A DNA stretch of 64,000 nt from Mya arenaria (lineage: Eukaryota; Mollusca; Bivalvia; Myida; Myidae): NCBI RefSeq assembly GCF_026914265.1, contig NC_069134.1:12505758-12569757 (forward strand), in the 5' to 3' direction. Below are positions 1 through 14,500 of the stretch, in pieces (positions within the stretch are counted from its first letter, which is position 1; each line of letters opens with the position of its first letter). The notes beneath the pieces were generated by a model that was not told the origin of the DNA, made no database searches, and saw only the letters and a program-made list of their open reading frames with translations. A program made the position numbers and the translations under genes.

Positions 1-1939
1 TACCATGAGAATGGACATATACGCAGCAACTCAGGCCACAATGTTAACCATGAGAATGGACATATATGCAGCAACTCAGACCACAATGTTTACCATGAGA
101 ATGGACATATATGCAGCAACTCAGACCACAATGTTTACCATGAGAATGGACATATATGCAGCAACTCAGACCACAATGTTTACCATGAGAATGGACAGAT
201 ATGCAGCAACTCGGGCCACAATGTAAACCATGAGAATGGACATAATATACAGCAACTCAGACCACAATGTTTACCATGAGAGTGGACATATATGCAGCAA
301 CTCGTGCCACAATGTTTACCATGAGAATGGACATATATGCAGCAACTCAGACCACAATGTAAACCATGAGAATGGACATATAGGCAGCAACTCAGGCCAC
401 AATGTTTACCATGAGAATGGACATATATGCAGCAACTCAGACCACAATGTTGACCATGAGAATGGACATAAAGGCAGCAACTCAGGCCACAATGTTTACC
501 ATGAGAATGGACATATATGCAGCAACTCAGGCCACAATGTTAACCATGAGAATGGACATATAGGCAGCAACTCAGGCCACAATGTTTACCATGAGAATGG
601 ACATATATGTAGCAACTCAGACCACAATGTTGACCATGAGAATGGACATATATGCAGCAACTCAGGCCACAATGTTTACCATGAGAATGGACATATATGT
701 AGCAACTCAGACCACAATGTTGACCATGAGAATGGACATTTAGGCAGCAACTCAGGCCACAATGTTAACCATGAGAATGGACATATATACAGAAACTCAG
801 GCCATAATGTTAACCATGTTAACCATGAGAATGGACATATATGCAGAAACTCAGGCCACAATGTTTACCATGAGAATGGACATATACGCAGCAACTCAGG
901 CCACAATTTTTCTATGAGAATGGACATATACGCAGCAACTCAGGCCACAATGTTTACCATGAGAATGGACATATACGCAGCATCTCAGACCACAATGTTT
1001 ACCATGAGAATGGACATATATGCAGCAACTTAGGCCACAATGTTTACCATGAGAATGGACATATACGCAGCATCTCAGACCACAATGTTTACCATGAGAA
1101 TGGACATACATGCAGCAACTCAGGCCACAATGTTTACCATGAGAATGGACATACACGCAGCATCTCAGACCACAATGTTTACCATGAGAATGGACATATA
1201 TACAGCAACTCAGGCCACAATGTTTACCATGAGAATGGACATATACGCAGCATCTCAGACCACAATGTTTACCATGAGAATGGACATATATGCAGCAACT
1301 CAGACCACAATGTTTACCATGAGAATGGACATATACGCAGCAACTCAGGCCACAATGTTTACCATGAGAATGGACATATATGCAGTAACTAAGACCACAA
1401 TGTTTACCATGAGAATGGACATATACGCAGCAACTCAGGCCAATATGTTAACCATGAGAATGGACATATATACAGCAACTCAGGCCACAATGTTAACCAT
1501 GAGAATGGACATATACGCATGCTCAGGCCACAATGTTAACCATGAGAATGGACACATATACAGCAACTCAGACCACAATGTTAACCATGAGAATGGACAT
1601 ATATACAGCAACTCAGGCCATAATGTTAACCATGAGAATGGACATATATGCAGCAACTCAGACCACAATTTTTCTATGAGAATGGACATATAGGCAGCAA
1701 CTCAGACCACAATGTTAAACCATGAGAATGGACACATATACGCAGCAACTCAGGCCACAATGTTTACCATGAGAATGGACATATACGCAGCAACTCAGAC
1801 CACAATTTTTCTATGAGAATGGACATATAGGCAGCAACTCAGACCACAATGTTAACCATGAGAATGGACATATACGCAGCAACTCAGGCCACAATGTTAA
1901 ACCATGAGAATGGACATATACGCAGCAACTCAGGCCACA
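1..1939. repeat. 45-bp minisatellite array (about 43 units)
   Basis: Uninterrupted tandem copies of a 45-bp unit built around ATGAGAATGGACATATATGC followed by AGCAACTCAG and ACCACAATGT. The array enters from the left edge, so its true length is unknown. Units differ at a few fixed positions (GACC/GGCC, TTTACC/TTAACC, TATATGC/TATACGC, CATCTCAG/CAACTCAG). Because 45 is a multiple of three, all frames stay open for long runs; these are not genes. It probably lies in an intron of, or just upstream of, the phosphatase exons that start at 2567. Confidence 0.95.
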
Positions 1940-2566
1940 TAAAACTTGTTGAAAAGTGTTTATTTATGATTTGTTTAAGTATTGTTGTCATAAGTGTGAC
2001 ATTTTTACTTTAAAAATGAACTATGAAGTTGTTGTTTATTTCCCACGGTGTTATGACATCATATGACAAACTGTTTCCTGTTACAGTGGAGTCGTTCTAT
2101 TTACAGAATGGGTGAGAAAGAATGACTGAAATGTTTTCTTTAAAACATATTTTTTGAACAATTCTGGAAATCAATAATGGTGTTAATATAAGTAATGAAT
2201 TGCGTGATTGATGTCAATATCGGGGATATGAATGTAGTTTGGCTGGTTAAACTATACGTGGAGTCCTTCTGACTCCACACACTTTAACCAGCCCAACTGT
2301 GTTCATAACCCGATAATGACATCAATCCTGCAATTCATTCCTTAAATGTTTACCATGAGAATTGACATATATTCAGTAAGCTAGGCCACAGTGTTTTCTG
2401 AGATACAGCCCTGGAAGTACTGCCTGAAAAAACAGATATGTCCCTGCTTGTGAGCTCTTGTGATGAAAGTCACATAAGCTATTAAATAAGTGAATAGATG
2501 CAAAATATAGAATATAAATTTAATGAACTTGTCCATGAATAACCACCATTTCTTCTATGTGTTCAG
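1940..2566. other. Non-coding, intron just upstream of the first visible phosphatase exon
   Basis: Mostly unique AT-rich sequence. It contains the hairpin element at 2194-2339 and, straight after it, one diverged stray unit of the 45-bp minisatellite at about 2345-2396. It ends in a polypyrimidine/AG acceptor at 2565-2566. Confidence 0.6.
2194..2339. mobile_element. Hairpin MITE-like element
   Basis: Imperfect palindrome with arms of about 70 bp: the left arm starts at AATGAATTG and the right arm ends in CAATTCATT. The centre contains GGAGTCCTTCTGACTCC. A shorter relative of the central part lies at 13581-13650 in another intron of the same gene, which supports a mobile origin. No coding capacity. 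Confidence 0.7.
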
Positions 2567-5500
2567 GATGGTTGTGATGAGACTCGCATTGTGAAGCATT
2601 ATGAGATGTCTGGTTTCACAGACGAGGGTACGGACCCGGGCTTTCTGCTCGATGTGAGGCGCCGTATCAACCGAACTCTGCTCACCTCACCCGGGCCCAT
2701 GCTAGTGCACTGCAGGTGAGAAATAATCGTAACATCTCGTTTACATTCTATTTTGACTCTGTTTTTTTACATTTGATGTTGTTGACTCTGTTTTTTTACA
2801 TTTGATGTGATTCATTATTGTTATGGTTGTCATGGCATTTATTAAGACAACAGTATTCAACTTTTTTTAATGTACATATTAGTTCTTACAATTTCATGAA
2901 AATGGTCCATCACACAAATCATAGTTAAATTGCATTTGCATCTTGTTTTTTTAATGCTTATAAATTGTCTACTTGTGTGAATCTTGGCATATTCCAGATG
3001 TGGTGGGGGTCGGACGGCAACTTTCATCGCCATTGACTACTGCCTCAAGCAACTGGAGCATGAAAACTTCGTTGACATCTACAGTACTGTTCTCTGTCTG
3101 CGAAAGTTCAGAACTAACATGGTTCAAACTCTGGTGAGGAAAAACTTTAAATACTAACCTAGAACACTGATTTTGAAATAAAAATATGAAGCTTTTATGT
3201 TCAGATACATTACATTATAGTACTGACGACCTTAATCATGTTAAGTTTAAACTGTGTAGGTCAAATTGCAGCACTTTAAACTTTTGCCATAGTTAAAGTG
3301 GTAGAATTGTAAATAGAGGATCTCAAATGAGTGTTTATTTTGTATCAAATTTATTAAACAAGTTCATTTAAAAAGCCTCGTTTTTATCGGTTTTAAATGA
3401 CGAGTTTAATAAATTTGATACAAAATAAACACGAATTTAAAATTCTATTTATAACATAACTCGTATACGGTCCAAATCTAGGTAAAAGTTTCTTCTCTTG
3501 TCATAGTGTGAAGCATTTACATTGTGTGTTATTAGAAGGCTTCATCCGCAGGAAAGAAAATAGCCGGACATAAAATCTTTTTATTTACAATAAAAAACAT
3601 AAATAATGTCTCAATTATAATTAAATTAATTGATGAAAATTATTGCAGGGGATTATATCACTCCTGCGCCGTAAGTTATTTTATAAATGCAGTTCCATAA
3701 CTGAAATGTGCTTCCTATACAAAAGTTAGCTTTATTATATGCCTATCAATTTCCATATCCAACAGTGAAATTACAGCACGCCATATTAAAAACTCAGTAT
3801 TGAAAAATCCATATCACACTTTTGTCTTACATCCCTTATCATGCTAGCGCAAGACCTTTTACACAGAGTACTTTATTGAACTTTTACTGAATATAATGAT
3901 GATTAAATAACAGAAATATATTTGGAACATACTGTGTCTACCAAAAGAATTCAAGACACTTTAATTATGCTTATACCGAAGAAAATGCACTAATTGATAA
4001 ATGTGATTGATTTATGATGTCCTTTGAAGTGGAATTTCAAGGAAACATCATATAAAAGCTAGATGCAACTCCTTTGGCTAAAAGTTCTAACAATGCATTA
4101 TAGTATGAAATTAATGGGAGGAGGCATGTGTTTAAGAGGAATGTTATGATAGACGACCTGTATCAGTTCTTGCTCAGTTTTAAAACATGCATCGGTGTTT
4201 TCCCACCAAACTCTGAAATGAAACAGTATGTTAGAAAAGTCTCCTATCATAATGTTCCCTAAGTGGTGGGGTTGATGGTCTTACCTATGTTTTAGGCCTT
4301 ATCTACGACACCCTGGCAATTTATGATCAGGTCTGGACCACTGTGTGATATATGTATTAGTTTCTTCTCTTTACATTTTCAGTCACAGTATCGCCTTATC
4401 TACGTCACCCTGGCGATGTGTGATACGTGTATTAGTTTCTTCTCTTTACATTTTCAGTCACAGTACCGCCTTATCTACAACACCCTGGTGATGTATGATC
4501 AGTTGGACCACTGTTTGATATATGTATTAGTTTCTTCTCTTTACATTTTCAGTCACAGTACCGCCTTATCTACGACACCCTGGCCATGTATGTTCAAGTC
4601 TGGACCACTGTGATACCGGCTTCTCAGCTTCCGGCTGTTGCTCACAAACTCATGCTCAAAAACCAACAAACAAACACCACAGGATATGAGAAGGAATTTC
4701 AGGTACTATTATCATTTGAATTCTTGTCTGATTTCAAAAAAAATAATTATATTTTCATTACCTTGGTTTTGTCAGTGCCATGGCCTGATATTGTGCAAAA
4801 ATCATTATAATATTGTTAGCCATAACTTGGAAACTGATAAAGATCTTAAGAAGACATTTAATATTCATTTTGACAATGTGCACAGTTATATTTCTGTTAT
4901 TTATCTGGTTTTTACCTATACACAGATATTACTGTTATTTATCTGGTTATTACCTATTAACAGATATTACTGTTATTTATCTGGTTATTACCTATTAACA
5001 GATATTACTGTTATTTATCTGGTTTTTACCTATTAACAGATATCACTGTTATTTATCTGGTTTTTACCTATTAACAGATATTACTGTTATTTATCTGGTT
5101 TTTACCTATTAACAGATATTACTGTTATTTATCTGGTTATTACCTATTAACAGATATTACTGTTATTTATCTGGTTTTTACCTATTAACAGATATCACTG
5201 TTATTTATCTGGTTTTTACCTATTAACAGATATAACTGTTATTTATCTGGTTATTACCTATTTACAGATACATTTTAAGCTTAGTATGAACCTAGTTCAA
5301 AAGTGTATACATAATGTAATAGAATAAAAAGTCATTGACACTAAGTATCTATTCACAGAATGAAATTGCTGTGGTAACAAGCATCAATAGGCCCCAATTT
5401 CTTGAAAGTTCTTAAGCTAAACAAGCTTTAGTAGCTTATTTTATTTTTGTTAAATTTCTTGCTAAATCTTGATTTTGCTAAATAAAAATAGTTTATCGGG

Positions 5501-8500
5501 ATAATCATAAAGATAATTAACTTTTAAAGTCCAAAAGTTCTAAAGAATGAAATTTTATTTATTAAAAAAAATATTAAGTAATAAATTTGGCTTGATGAAA
5601 TCAGGAACTTGGGGTCAGTTGTCACAGAATAATTTTCCTTTTATTTGACCTATGTTATCAAATGTGAAAGAAGGAGCAAGTGTAAATAGTTCTGTCCATG
5701 TCATCTTCACATAGAGTGTTGCCTTGTTTGGCAAAGTTTCATAACATTAAATACATGTAAACAATCATGGTCAATTCCTCCTTCAGTTCCTTCAACAAAT
5801 TGTGCCAAAAATCCTGATTGGTGACTGTGCAAGTGGACATAGGGACGAGAATAGGAATAAAAGCCGGGACATCATGTTGCTTCCACGTAAGTGTTATTCT
5901 TATAGGGACCATCTTATCATAATCATAATCAACATAAAGTAACAGCGTTGCAGATAAGATGTCCAATGTAATTGGGGTATCACTGAGTAACAGCGTTGCA
6001 GATAAGATGGCCAATGTAATTGGGGGATCACTGAGTAACAGAGTTACAGATAAGATGTTCAATGTAATTGGGGTATCACTGAGTAACAGAGTTGCAGATA
6101 AGATGGCCAATGTAATTGGGGGATCACTGAGTAACAGAGTTGCAGATAAGATGGCCAATGTAATTGGGGGATCACAGAGTTACAGATAAGATGTTCAATG
6201 TAATTGGGGTATTACTGAGTAACAGAGTTACAGATAAGATGTCCAATGTAATTGGGGTATCACTGAGTAACAGAGTTGCAGATAAGATGGCCAATGTAAT
6301 TGGGGTATTACTGAGTAACAGAGTTACAGATAAGATGTTCAATATAATTGGGGTATTACTGAGTAACAGAGTTACAGATAAGATGGCCAGTGTAATTGGG
6401 GGATCACTGAGTAACAGAGTTACAGATAAGATGTTCAATATAATTAGGGTATTACTGAGTAACAGAGTTACAGATAAGATGGCCAATGTAATTGGGGGAT
6501 TACTGAGTAACAGAGTTACAGATAAGATGGCCAATGTAATTGGGGTATTACTGAGTAACAGAGTTACAGATAAGATGGCCAGTGTAATTGGGGGATCACT
6601 GAGTAACAGAGTTACAGATAAGATGTTCAATGTAATTGGGGTATTACTGAGTAACAGAGTTACAGATAAGATGGCCAATGTAATTGGGCGATTACTGAGT
6701 AACAAAGTTACAAATAAGATGGCCAATGTAATTGGGGTATTACTGAGTAACAGAGTTACAGATAAGATGGCCAATGTAATTGGGGTATAACTGAGTAACA
6801 TAATTACAGATAAGATGTCCAATGTAATTGGGCGATTACTGAGTAACATAGTTACAAATAAGATGTCCAATGTAATTGGGGGATTACTGAGTAACAGAGC
6901 TACAGATAAGATGGCCAATGTAATTGGGTATTACTGAGTAATAGAGTTACAGATAAGATAGCCAATGTAATTTGAGTATTACTGAGTAACAGAGTTACAG
7001 ATAAGATGGCCAATGTAATTGGGGGATTACTGAGTAACATAGTTACAGATAAGATGTTCAATGTAATTGGGGTATTACTGAGTAACAGAGTTACAGATAA
7101 GATGTTCAATGTAATTGGGGGATTACTGAGTAACAGAGTTACAGATAAGATGTTCAATGTAATTGGGGTATTACTGAGTAACAGAGTTACAGATAAGATG
7201 GCCAGTGTAATTGGGGCATTACTGAGTAACAGAGTTACAGATAAGATGGCCAATGTAATTGGGGATTACTGAGTAACATAGTTACAGATAAGATGGCCAA
7301 TGTAATTGGGGGATTACTGAGTAACATAGTTACAGATAAGATGGTCAATGTAATTGGGGGATGGGGGGTTACTGAGTAACATAGTTACAGATAAGATGGC
7401 CAATGTAATTGAGGGATTACTGAGTAACAGAGTTACAGATAAGATTGCAGACGTAACTGGGGGATTACTGAGTTCCATTTTTAATGAGAAATTCAAGTTT
7501 CTATTTCCACATCTTTTTGCTTTAAATTGAGTATCAACAATGAACTAACTGGCAAACAGGTTTTGGCTGTACTTATTTAAAGAAACAAACAATAAATATA
7601 TATAATTATTAATAAATTATTTTATGATGTGTCCAACAAATTTAATTGCGAAGGAATTAATGATCACAGGTGTATATTGTTTTTTAATTAGAACATGCTT
7701 TGTTTGTATTCAGATACTCGTATGATGTTTCTTTGCTTTGGACTTGCCATGTTGTTGAAAATAATCATGTTGTTAATCAATTTTTGATCCTGCTATGGCT
7801 TTAGCAACGCACCATGTGTGAAATTATGTTGTCTTAGGCATCCCGAACTATTTTTGCAGTGAATTCAAATAATTTGTCAAAGCATTCATTCTTCATTTTT
7901 CCCTATTTTCTTCGACTTGTTGTGAGAAAGCTTGCATAAAAACATGTAATTTTACACCAGCATCTGTCTATGTTCTTATAGCATCATATTAACTTGCCAA
8001 ACAACAGAAAGCCTTTATAGTTAAACACCAAGTTCTGTGTTGTTATTTGTTTCTGGGGAAATAATGAGGCCAATCAACGACTAGAGGGGGGGGGGGGGGC
8101 ATATTGTTTACATGATGCAGCCTACCCGGATATGAGTATTCATAGCAGCTAAACTATTGGAGAGTTTTACTAGTGATAAGATTTCAGTGTCATTCAATGG
8201 TTCAAACAGTTCTCAAACCATTGTCATTTCAATACATTGGGGAATATTTTCAGCCATTGTTGCATTAGATCAAAAGTTCATATTAATTTTCTGCTCAATG
8301 GTACTGAAAAGGGACTAATGACTGTTGCTCTTTATCTAGACTTTAAAGCTTTTCTCCTTTTTGTGCAAAGAACTGAATGAGAAATCAACATATTTATGGT
8401 AGAAATAATGACAATTCAAGATTTCAAAGAACGCTTCACTTATTACAATATTTCAAGTTTTACTTTTTGTACTTGCTGATTTCTTGTTATCTCACCTGCA

Positions 8501-11500
8501 TACAATGGTCTTGCTGTGTTGTAAATGGAAGTAACTTAGAAACATGAGAACATTCATAAATTGTCTGGGAAATTATTGACTTCTTGCTAAATATGGACCT
8601 AACAGGGGAATACTGAGAAACCAGACTTACTTTACTATTCAATTCTATCTTCATAATGGGGAACAAAAACAACAACTCTTTATCCTTACTTTTTTTAAGT
8701 CTGCATCAATGTTATTTTTCTGTATTACTGTTTTCTGATGTCAGCACTGGGTTATTCACAAACAACTTTATGCTTTTATCATATCTTTTAGCTCACCTGG
8801 GGTGATCCTTTAGTAATGGTTAATTAACAGTTATTAAGATGCATTCATAGAATTAAATGGGTCATGAACAGCCCATTGATGTTCGTCTATTGTCCACAAT
8901 TGTTTCAGTGATTTCTCCTCCTAAAAGTTAAAGACAACCAATTCCCATCAAACTTTACATATTGTGTGTGAGGCCCCAAACTGACCAGAGTGTGTGTGAG
9001 GCAACAAACTGACCAGAGTGTGTGTGAGGCACCAAACTGACCAGAGTGTGTGTGAGGCACCAAACTGACCTGAGTGTGTGTGAGGCACCAAACTGAACAG
9101 AGTGTTTGTGTTGCACCGAACTGAACTGAGTGTGTGTGAGGCACCAAACTGATCAGAGTGTTTGTGTGAGACACCAAACTGGACAGAGTGTGTGTGAGGC
9201 ACCAAACTGGACAGAGTGTGTGTGAGGCCCCAAACTGGACAGAGTGTGTGTGTGTGAGGCACCAAACTGGACAGAGTGTGTGTGAGGCACCAAACTGATC
9301 AGAGTGTGTGTGTGAGGCACCAAACTGACCTAAGTGTGTGTGAGGCACCAAACTGAACAGAGTGTTTGTGTTGCACCAAACTGAACTGAGTGTGTGTGAG
9401 GCACCAAACTGGACAGAGTGTGTGTGAGGCACCAAACTGATCAGATTGTGTGTGAGGCACCAACAGACGCAATGACATTGACATAAAGTTTTTTCAGTCT
9501 CCCTAACCTGGCATAATCCTTGATAATCCACCCAGTAGAATTACTTTGATGCCACTTGCACTTGTGTGTCCCTTTGCTTCTGTGTTATGTTTTTGTGGTT
9601 TCCCTAGGTGTTGCTATGGTGGCTGGTAGTGTTCATTTTCATTTCATGCTTTAAGTGACAAATACAAAAAATATCACCAAAAAAATGACACTACCGACCA
9701 CCTATATGAACAGTATAAATCAAAATAGATCAACTTGTATAACTAAAACGTTGCAGCTATATAGTGCTTCAGCTTCCAATTGATAGGTACAGTAGTATGT
9801 TTTGTGGATTGCTTGTAGCCATTTATAGAAATATATATCAGACTATATACATATACACACAAAGCTAGCTGGCTAAAGCCAATTTTAAAACTTAACAGCA
9901 GTATTTCCCTCATGACCTTATCGGGTGATGATACTGAAACCCCTTCACAGGAAAAGCTGGTTTTCCCTCGTGCCTTAATTGGTCCAACTTGCCTAATCCA
10001 GACACATGACATGTCATTACAGTTATGCAATAAACCAGTAATCTGAAATCTGCCTGTAGGAAGACTGTAAGGTTTGCGCTTCATTCATTGTTTAGGTGTT
10101 CCCTTGACAGATTTATTAGCGGTGCTCCATTTACTTCGGGTGTTAATCGATTAATTAGTGCAAACTTTACCATTTACTATCGGCAGACTGGGAAAACAAT
10201 ACCTTTGAAATTGTTGTATCTAATTAAATCACAGAATGTAGATAGGACTAACTGTAACATAAACAAAGACTGTTCAATCAAATTTTCTGTTCATTAATTT
10301 CATGACTAGATGGATTCTAATGATTGCACCAAAATTTAGTTTCGTAGGGTAGATTCAGTCCGCCAAGCCTTACTTGTTGAACTAGTGTCATTAGTAAAAC
10401 GTAGCTTGTACTTGGTGATCGCCTTTTTTGTGTCAGGACAATGGAGGATTTTGCAAATAATTTGTTTAATAACTTTACGTATATCGATTCTGTTGAATGC
10501 ACCATGCCTGAAATTGCCTGTGGCCGAGTATGCCCGCTTCTTTCTGTAGATCGCCAGAACTGAATTCTAACATACACAAAGAGTGCAAAAAGAACAATCG
10601 ATGAAGTCACACACATGTTTTAATTCACATATATATTATTCAATTCTTGCTATTTCGACTGCATTGCACCAATACAGATTTTAAGCTACAATACCCTGAT
10701 TAGAAACATGAAATGTGTCCATGAAATATTTGGAGAAACCTCATAAATGCACATATAGTGATTCTTCTGCAATGATCAGAGTACTTTCTATAGCTATATT
10801 TGAAATGTACTTTAACTCAGATAATATTATATTTAAGACTATGATCTCATTCAATACTTCAAAATAATTTTTAATGCATTTTGTTATTCTATTCTGAGAA
10901 AATAAAGAAAATAATGCTATTAACACAGCGGTTTTTATCATTTCTTGAGCTGTATTTAGCTTCAACTGTTTCCTTTTAAGGAAAGCTATTTTACATTTAT
11001 CTGGGTTTCGAGGAGTTGAACAGGAAATCGGAGGCATGTGCATTTTTTCTTTGATTATAATTCTTGAGTTTTTAAGTGGATTTGACATCTGCTAAATAGG
11101 GAAGATGTTTCTAGGTCATCCCATCTCTGACTTGGATTATTTTCAATACAATGTGTGTTCCATTCTTTAGATGCAAAGAAATGTACAACATTTTGCACCA
11201 TTTTGCAGGGTTATTAATGACAATATTTGTACATTCTCAGGCAATAAATATATTCCAGTCGCCAAAAATCTACAGTATGGTCATAATTATTTGATAGCAA
11301 TACATTATATCATCCATTAATGACCGAAAGCATAACAAGTTATGAAATATGAATGCTGATGAACCATTCTGGCTGCCAGATAAACCCTTTAATTGTGCTA
11401 CAAATTAATGATATTCAAATATCTATTCTAAGTAATAGTAAGTGCTTATTTTTATCTTCTAAACATTTAAGTCGGCTGGCCGGGCGCAGCCTTATTGTTC

Positions 11501-14500
11501 AGAAGACCAAAAATAAATACTAACTTTTTTAATGTTGAGCCAGAAATGCACCACAGATGCTTTCATCTCAGCCACTTGCAAGTGCGAGCCTCTAAATATC
11601 TCACTTTATAAAACCACTTTACAAAACCAATACTGGTAAATGACTAAATGGACACTTGTCAGTTTATTGGTGATTTGGCAGTTATAACCTGCTGTAAATG
11701 GATTTTTGGTTGTCAAATATCTTCTGAATGATATTCATGAACACTAACAGTGTTTAATATGTTAACTTATTCAAAGAATTATAGAAAAAGTATTCAATAC
11801 ATTTCTGTGATATGGTAATAGTTCTGTGATATATATTTGTTTGCTTATATTTCAGCTGAGAGGGCTCGGCCATATTTACAGACCATTGAAACCAACGACA
11901 TGGGAACAGACTTTATCAACGCTGTGTTTGTGGATGTGAGTTGGGTTTAAAACTTGTTCAGAAAAAATCTTATGATAATTAACTTAATGAATTTTTCTGT
12001 GATTTCGAAACAGTGTGACCTAACACCGTAAAGCATTGAAAAGCATTTAAAGTTAGGCAAAAACACAAAAAAACAGGGCTATAAGCACGAAAAACATAGA
12101 AAAGCATGGAAATTACTACAAAGCAAGTGGAAATCATGTTTTTTACCTTGCTGTTAAGTGTTTTCCATGAAAATGAAAGGATATATTATATATATATATT
12201 TTATTTTGCTGGATTTTGGTCATTTACTTTATTTGTACAAGTTTTGTTGGGTATGTTGTTTTTCTCCCTTTGAAATTTTCAAATTCACAATTGATTATGA
12301 CTTCATAATTGTTATTTTTAATTTCTTTGATCATTTTCTTTCTGATTCATTTGAATACTAATTTTGCAACCTTTCCTTTCGATGTTGATGTAAGTCAAAT
12401 ATGTTTTTGATCCTGTTTCCTTTAAAGTTCACCAACAAATGCCCTTTTTTCCATTCAGGGTTACCGCCAGGAAAACAGCTACATCGCAACTCAGTGGCCC
12501 ATGCAGGGAACTATCAATGACATCTGGAGGCTCCTTTTTGACTTTAAAATCAACACACTGGTTGTCCTGAATGACAACAAGATACACAGGGTATTGTTGG
12601 CTTAACATTCATAGGTTGACCTTCGGTAGTTGTAAGGTCGGATCCCATTTTCACTAACGTCTTCAGACTTGAACTCATGACAAAACTGCTTTGGTTAGGA
12701 ATTTGGTTGAATTCTGAAAGCTCTGACAACTGAACTGGCTCTAAGACAAACAAGTTAATGAACTGAAGGTTAAAAGTAAGGCATGTTTATGAATGGCTCT
12801 AAGACAAACAAGATAATGAATGAGTGCCTGCACACAATTGTACAAAACTGGTTAAGTGTTTGGTTTGGTCAAAGTTATCCAAAATGTTTATTGATTGGTC
12901 AATATTTAACCAATAATGACTAGTTACCAATCAAATTGCTTTGATGGGTCAACTAGCCAAAAGAGAACAGGTCGACAACTTATTAAAGCTTTATACATTT
13001 GGCTGCTGAACTATAGAAGGTATGACTAGTTATGAATGGCTCTGGAATAGAAAATTTATGAACTGTACTCTAAAGACAGTAAGAAACGATAATGAACGAC
13101 TCTGGGACCGACAAGTTTATGAACTGTTCAGGGAAATACTTGTTCATGATTTGCACACGGAAAGAAATATCAATGCACACCTCTGATTAAGAAATATTTG
13201 TGACCTGCAAGAAGTTTAACACTTTCAGACTTATGTATCACACAAGGTGTGACTTGTTTGTTCATATTAACAAACCTCTCATAACTGCATTAACAATAAA
13301 TATTTTATGGACTGTGCAGACAGTGTGTATATTACATACTTAGAAAAGAATGTTAATTTTGATATAGAATAAGGGTATTCACTAGCAATACAATACAATA
13401 CAATAGTGATTTATTTGTAATGCATAAGGCCACCGGCCCAAAATACAAATATACAGTGTTCAAAAAGTGATGTACATGATTTCATATAATATAAATGGTA
13501 TGCACAATTTACAGGCAGATATATTTGAAACAGAGAATTAAAAAAAAATAATATTGACACCTCAAATGAACGGCTTTTGGGATATGAACGCAGTTTGGCT
13601 TGTTAAAGTGTGCAAAGAGTCCTTTAAACTCCACACACTTTGACCAGCCCTTTTGTACAACAGTGTGTTATGTTGTATGATGTATGTTTTTAGAGCACCC
13701 CATGTTTTTGGCCCAAGGCGCTGGATAAGGAAGTGAAATATGGACCGATCGGAGTAAAATACCTTGGCTGCCAGAAATATCCCCACATCATCATCAGGGC
13801 TTTTGCCATCAGAAAGGTACATAAGCATTTGAAATCATGATATCTTTAATGTACTTTATGCTGAATTTATGTATGGATATTAGCTTTCAGTCGGTGTAAT
13901 TATTTTCTCTCCTTGTATATGGCTGTTACAGTTATGCTTTGGGTTATGCTTAGAGCTTTCATACGATGTCTTTATATACTCTCAGATAAATATATCTTGG
14001 GGCTATACAGGAGTTGTGTCCGTCACATTGCGTTAGGTCGCTGAGAAATCTTGTGTCGCTTGCACATCCAAAAGTATTTTATCTATTCTCATGAAACTTC
14101 ATACAAATGTTTGTCACCATGGAAAATTGTGTACATGCCATTTGTGTGATATTCCACTCGGTGTACAGCCCTTGATTTAGTAAGAATGGTCTGAAAAATG
14201 CTGTTCCTGTGTCAATGTGGCTGTGATCCAGAAGAATTCATCACATTTGTGATAGCTACAGTTTTTAACCAGGTTTTCAACGAAAACCGGGTTATTAGAA
14301 TGAGGTTGTCGTTGGGCGGGCGGGCGGACAGGCGGGCGGGCGGGCATCAAACATTGGTTCCTGTTCAATAACTTTAGTTAGCATTGATAGATATTGATGA
14401 AACTTGGTGTATAAGTAGCTTATGGGAAGAGCTAGCTTTAAATTTCCTTTGAGGGGGGTTGGGCTAAGGTCAAGGTCACTGTTACTAAAAATAGAAAAAT

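Noticed and set aside
5-1693. Long open frames coding MRMDIYAATQ-type or NHENGHICSN-type repeats
   Set aside because: Both strands and several frames stay open because the 45-bp unit is a multiple of three; there is no start context, splice site or conserved domain.
5739-7496. Open frames over the 48-bp array (LLSNRVTDK-type and LSVTLLLS-type repeats)
   Set aside because: Same artefact of a 48-bp period; variants do not favour synonymous changes.
1-9465. CRISPR-like arrays
   Set aside because: The tandem units have no distinct spacers and the DNA is eukaryotic.
8905-9531. 208-residue minus-strand frame rich in Cys, His and Thr
   Set aside because: Produced by the 28-bp GT-rich minisatellite; overlapping frames differ only by register.
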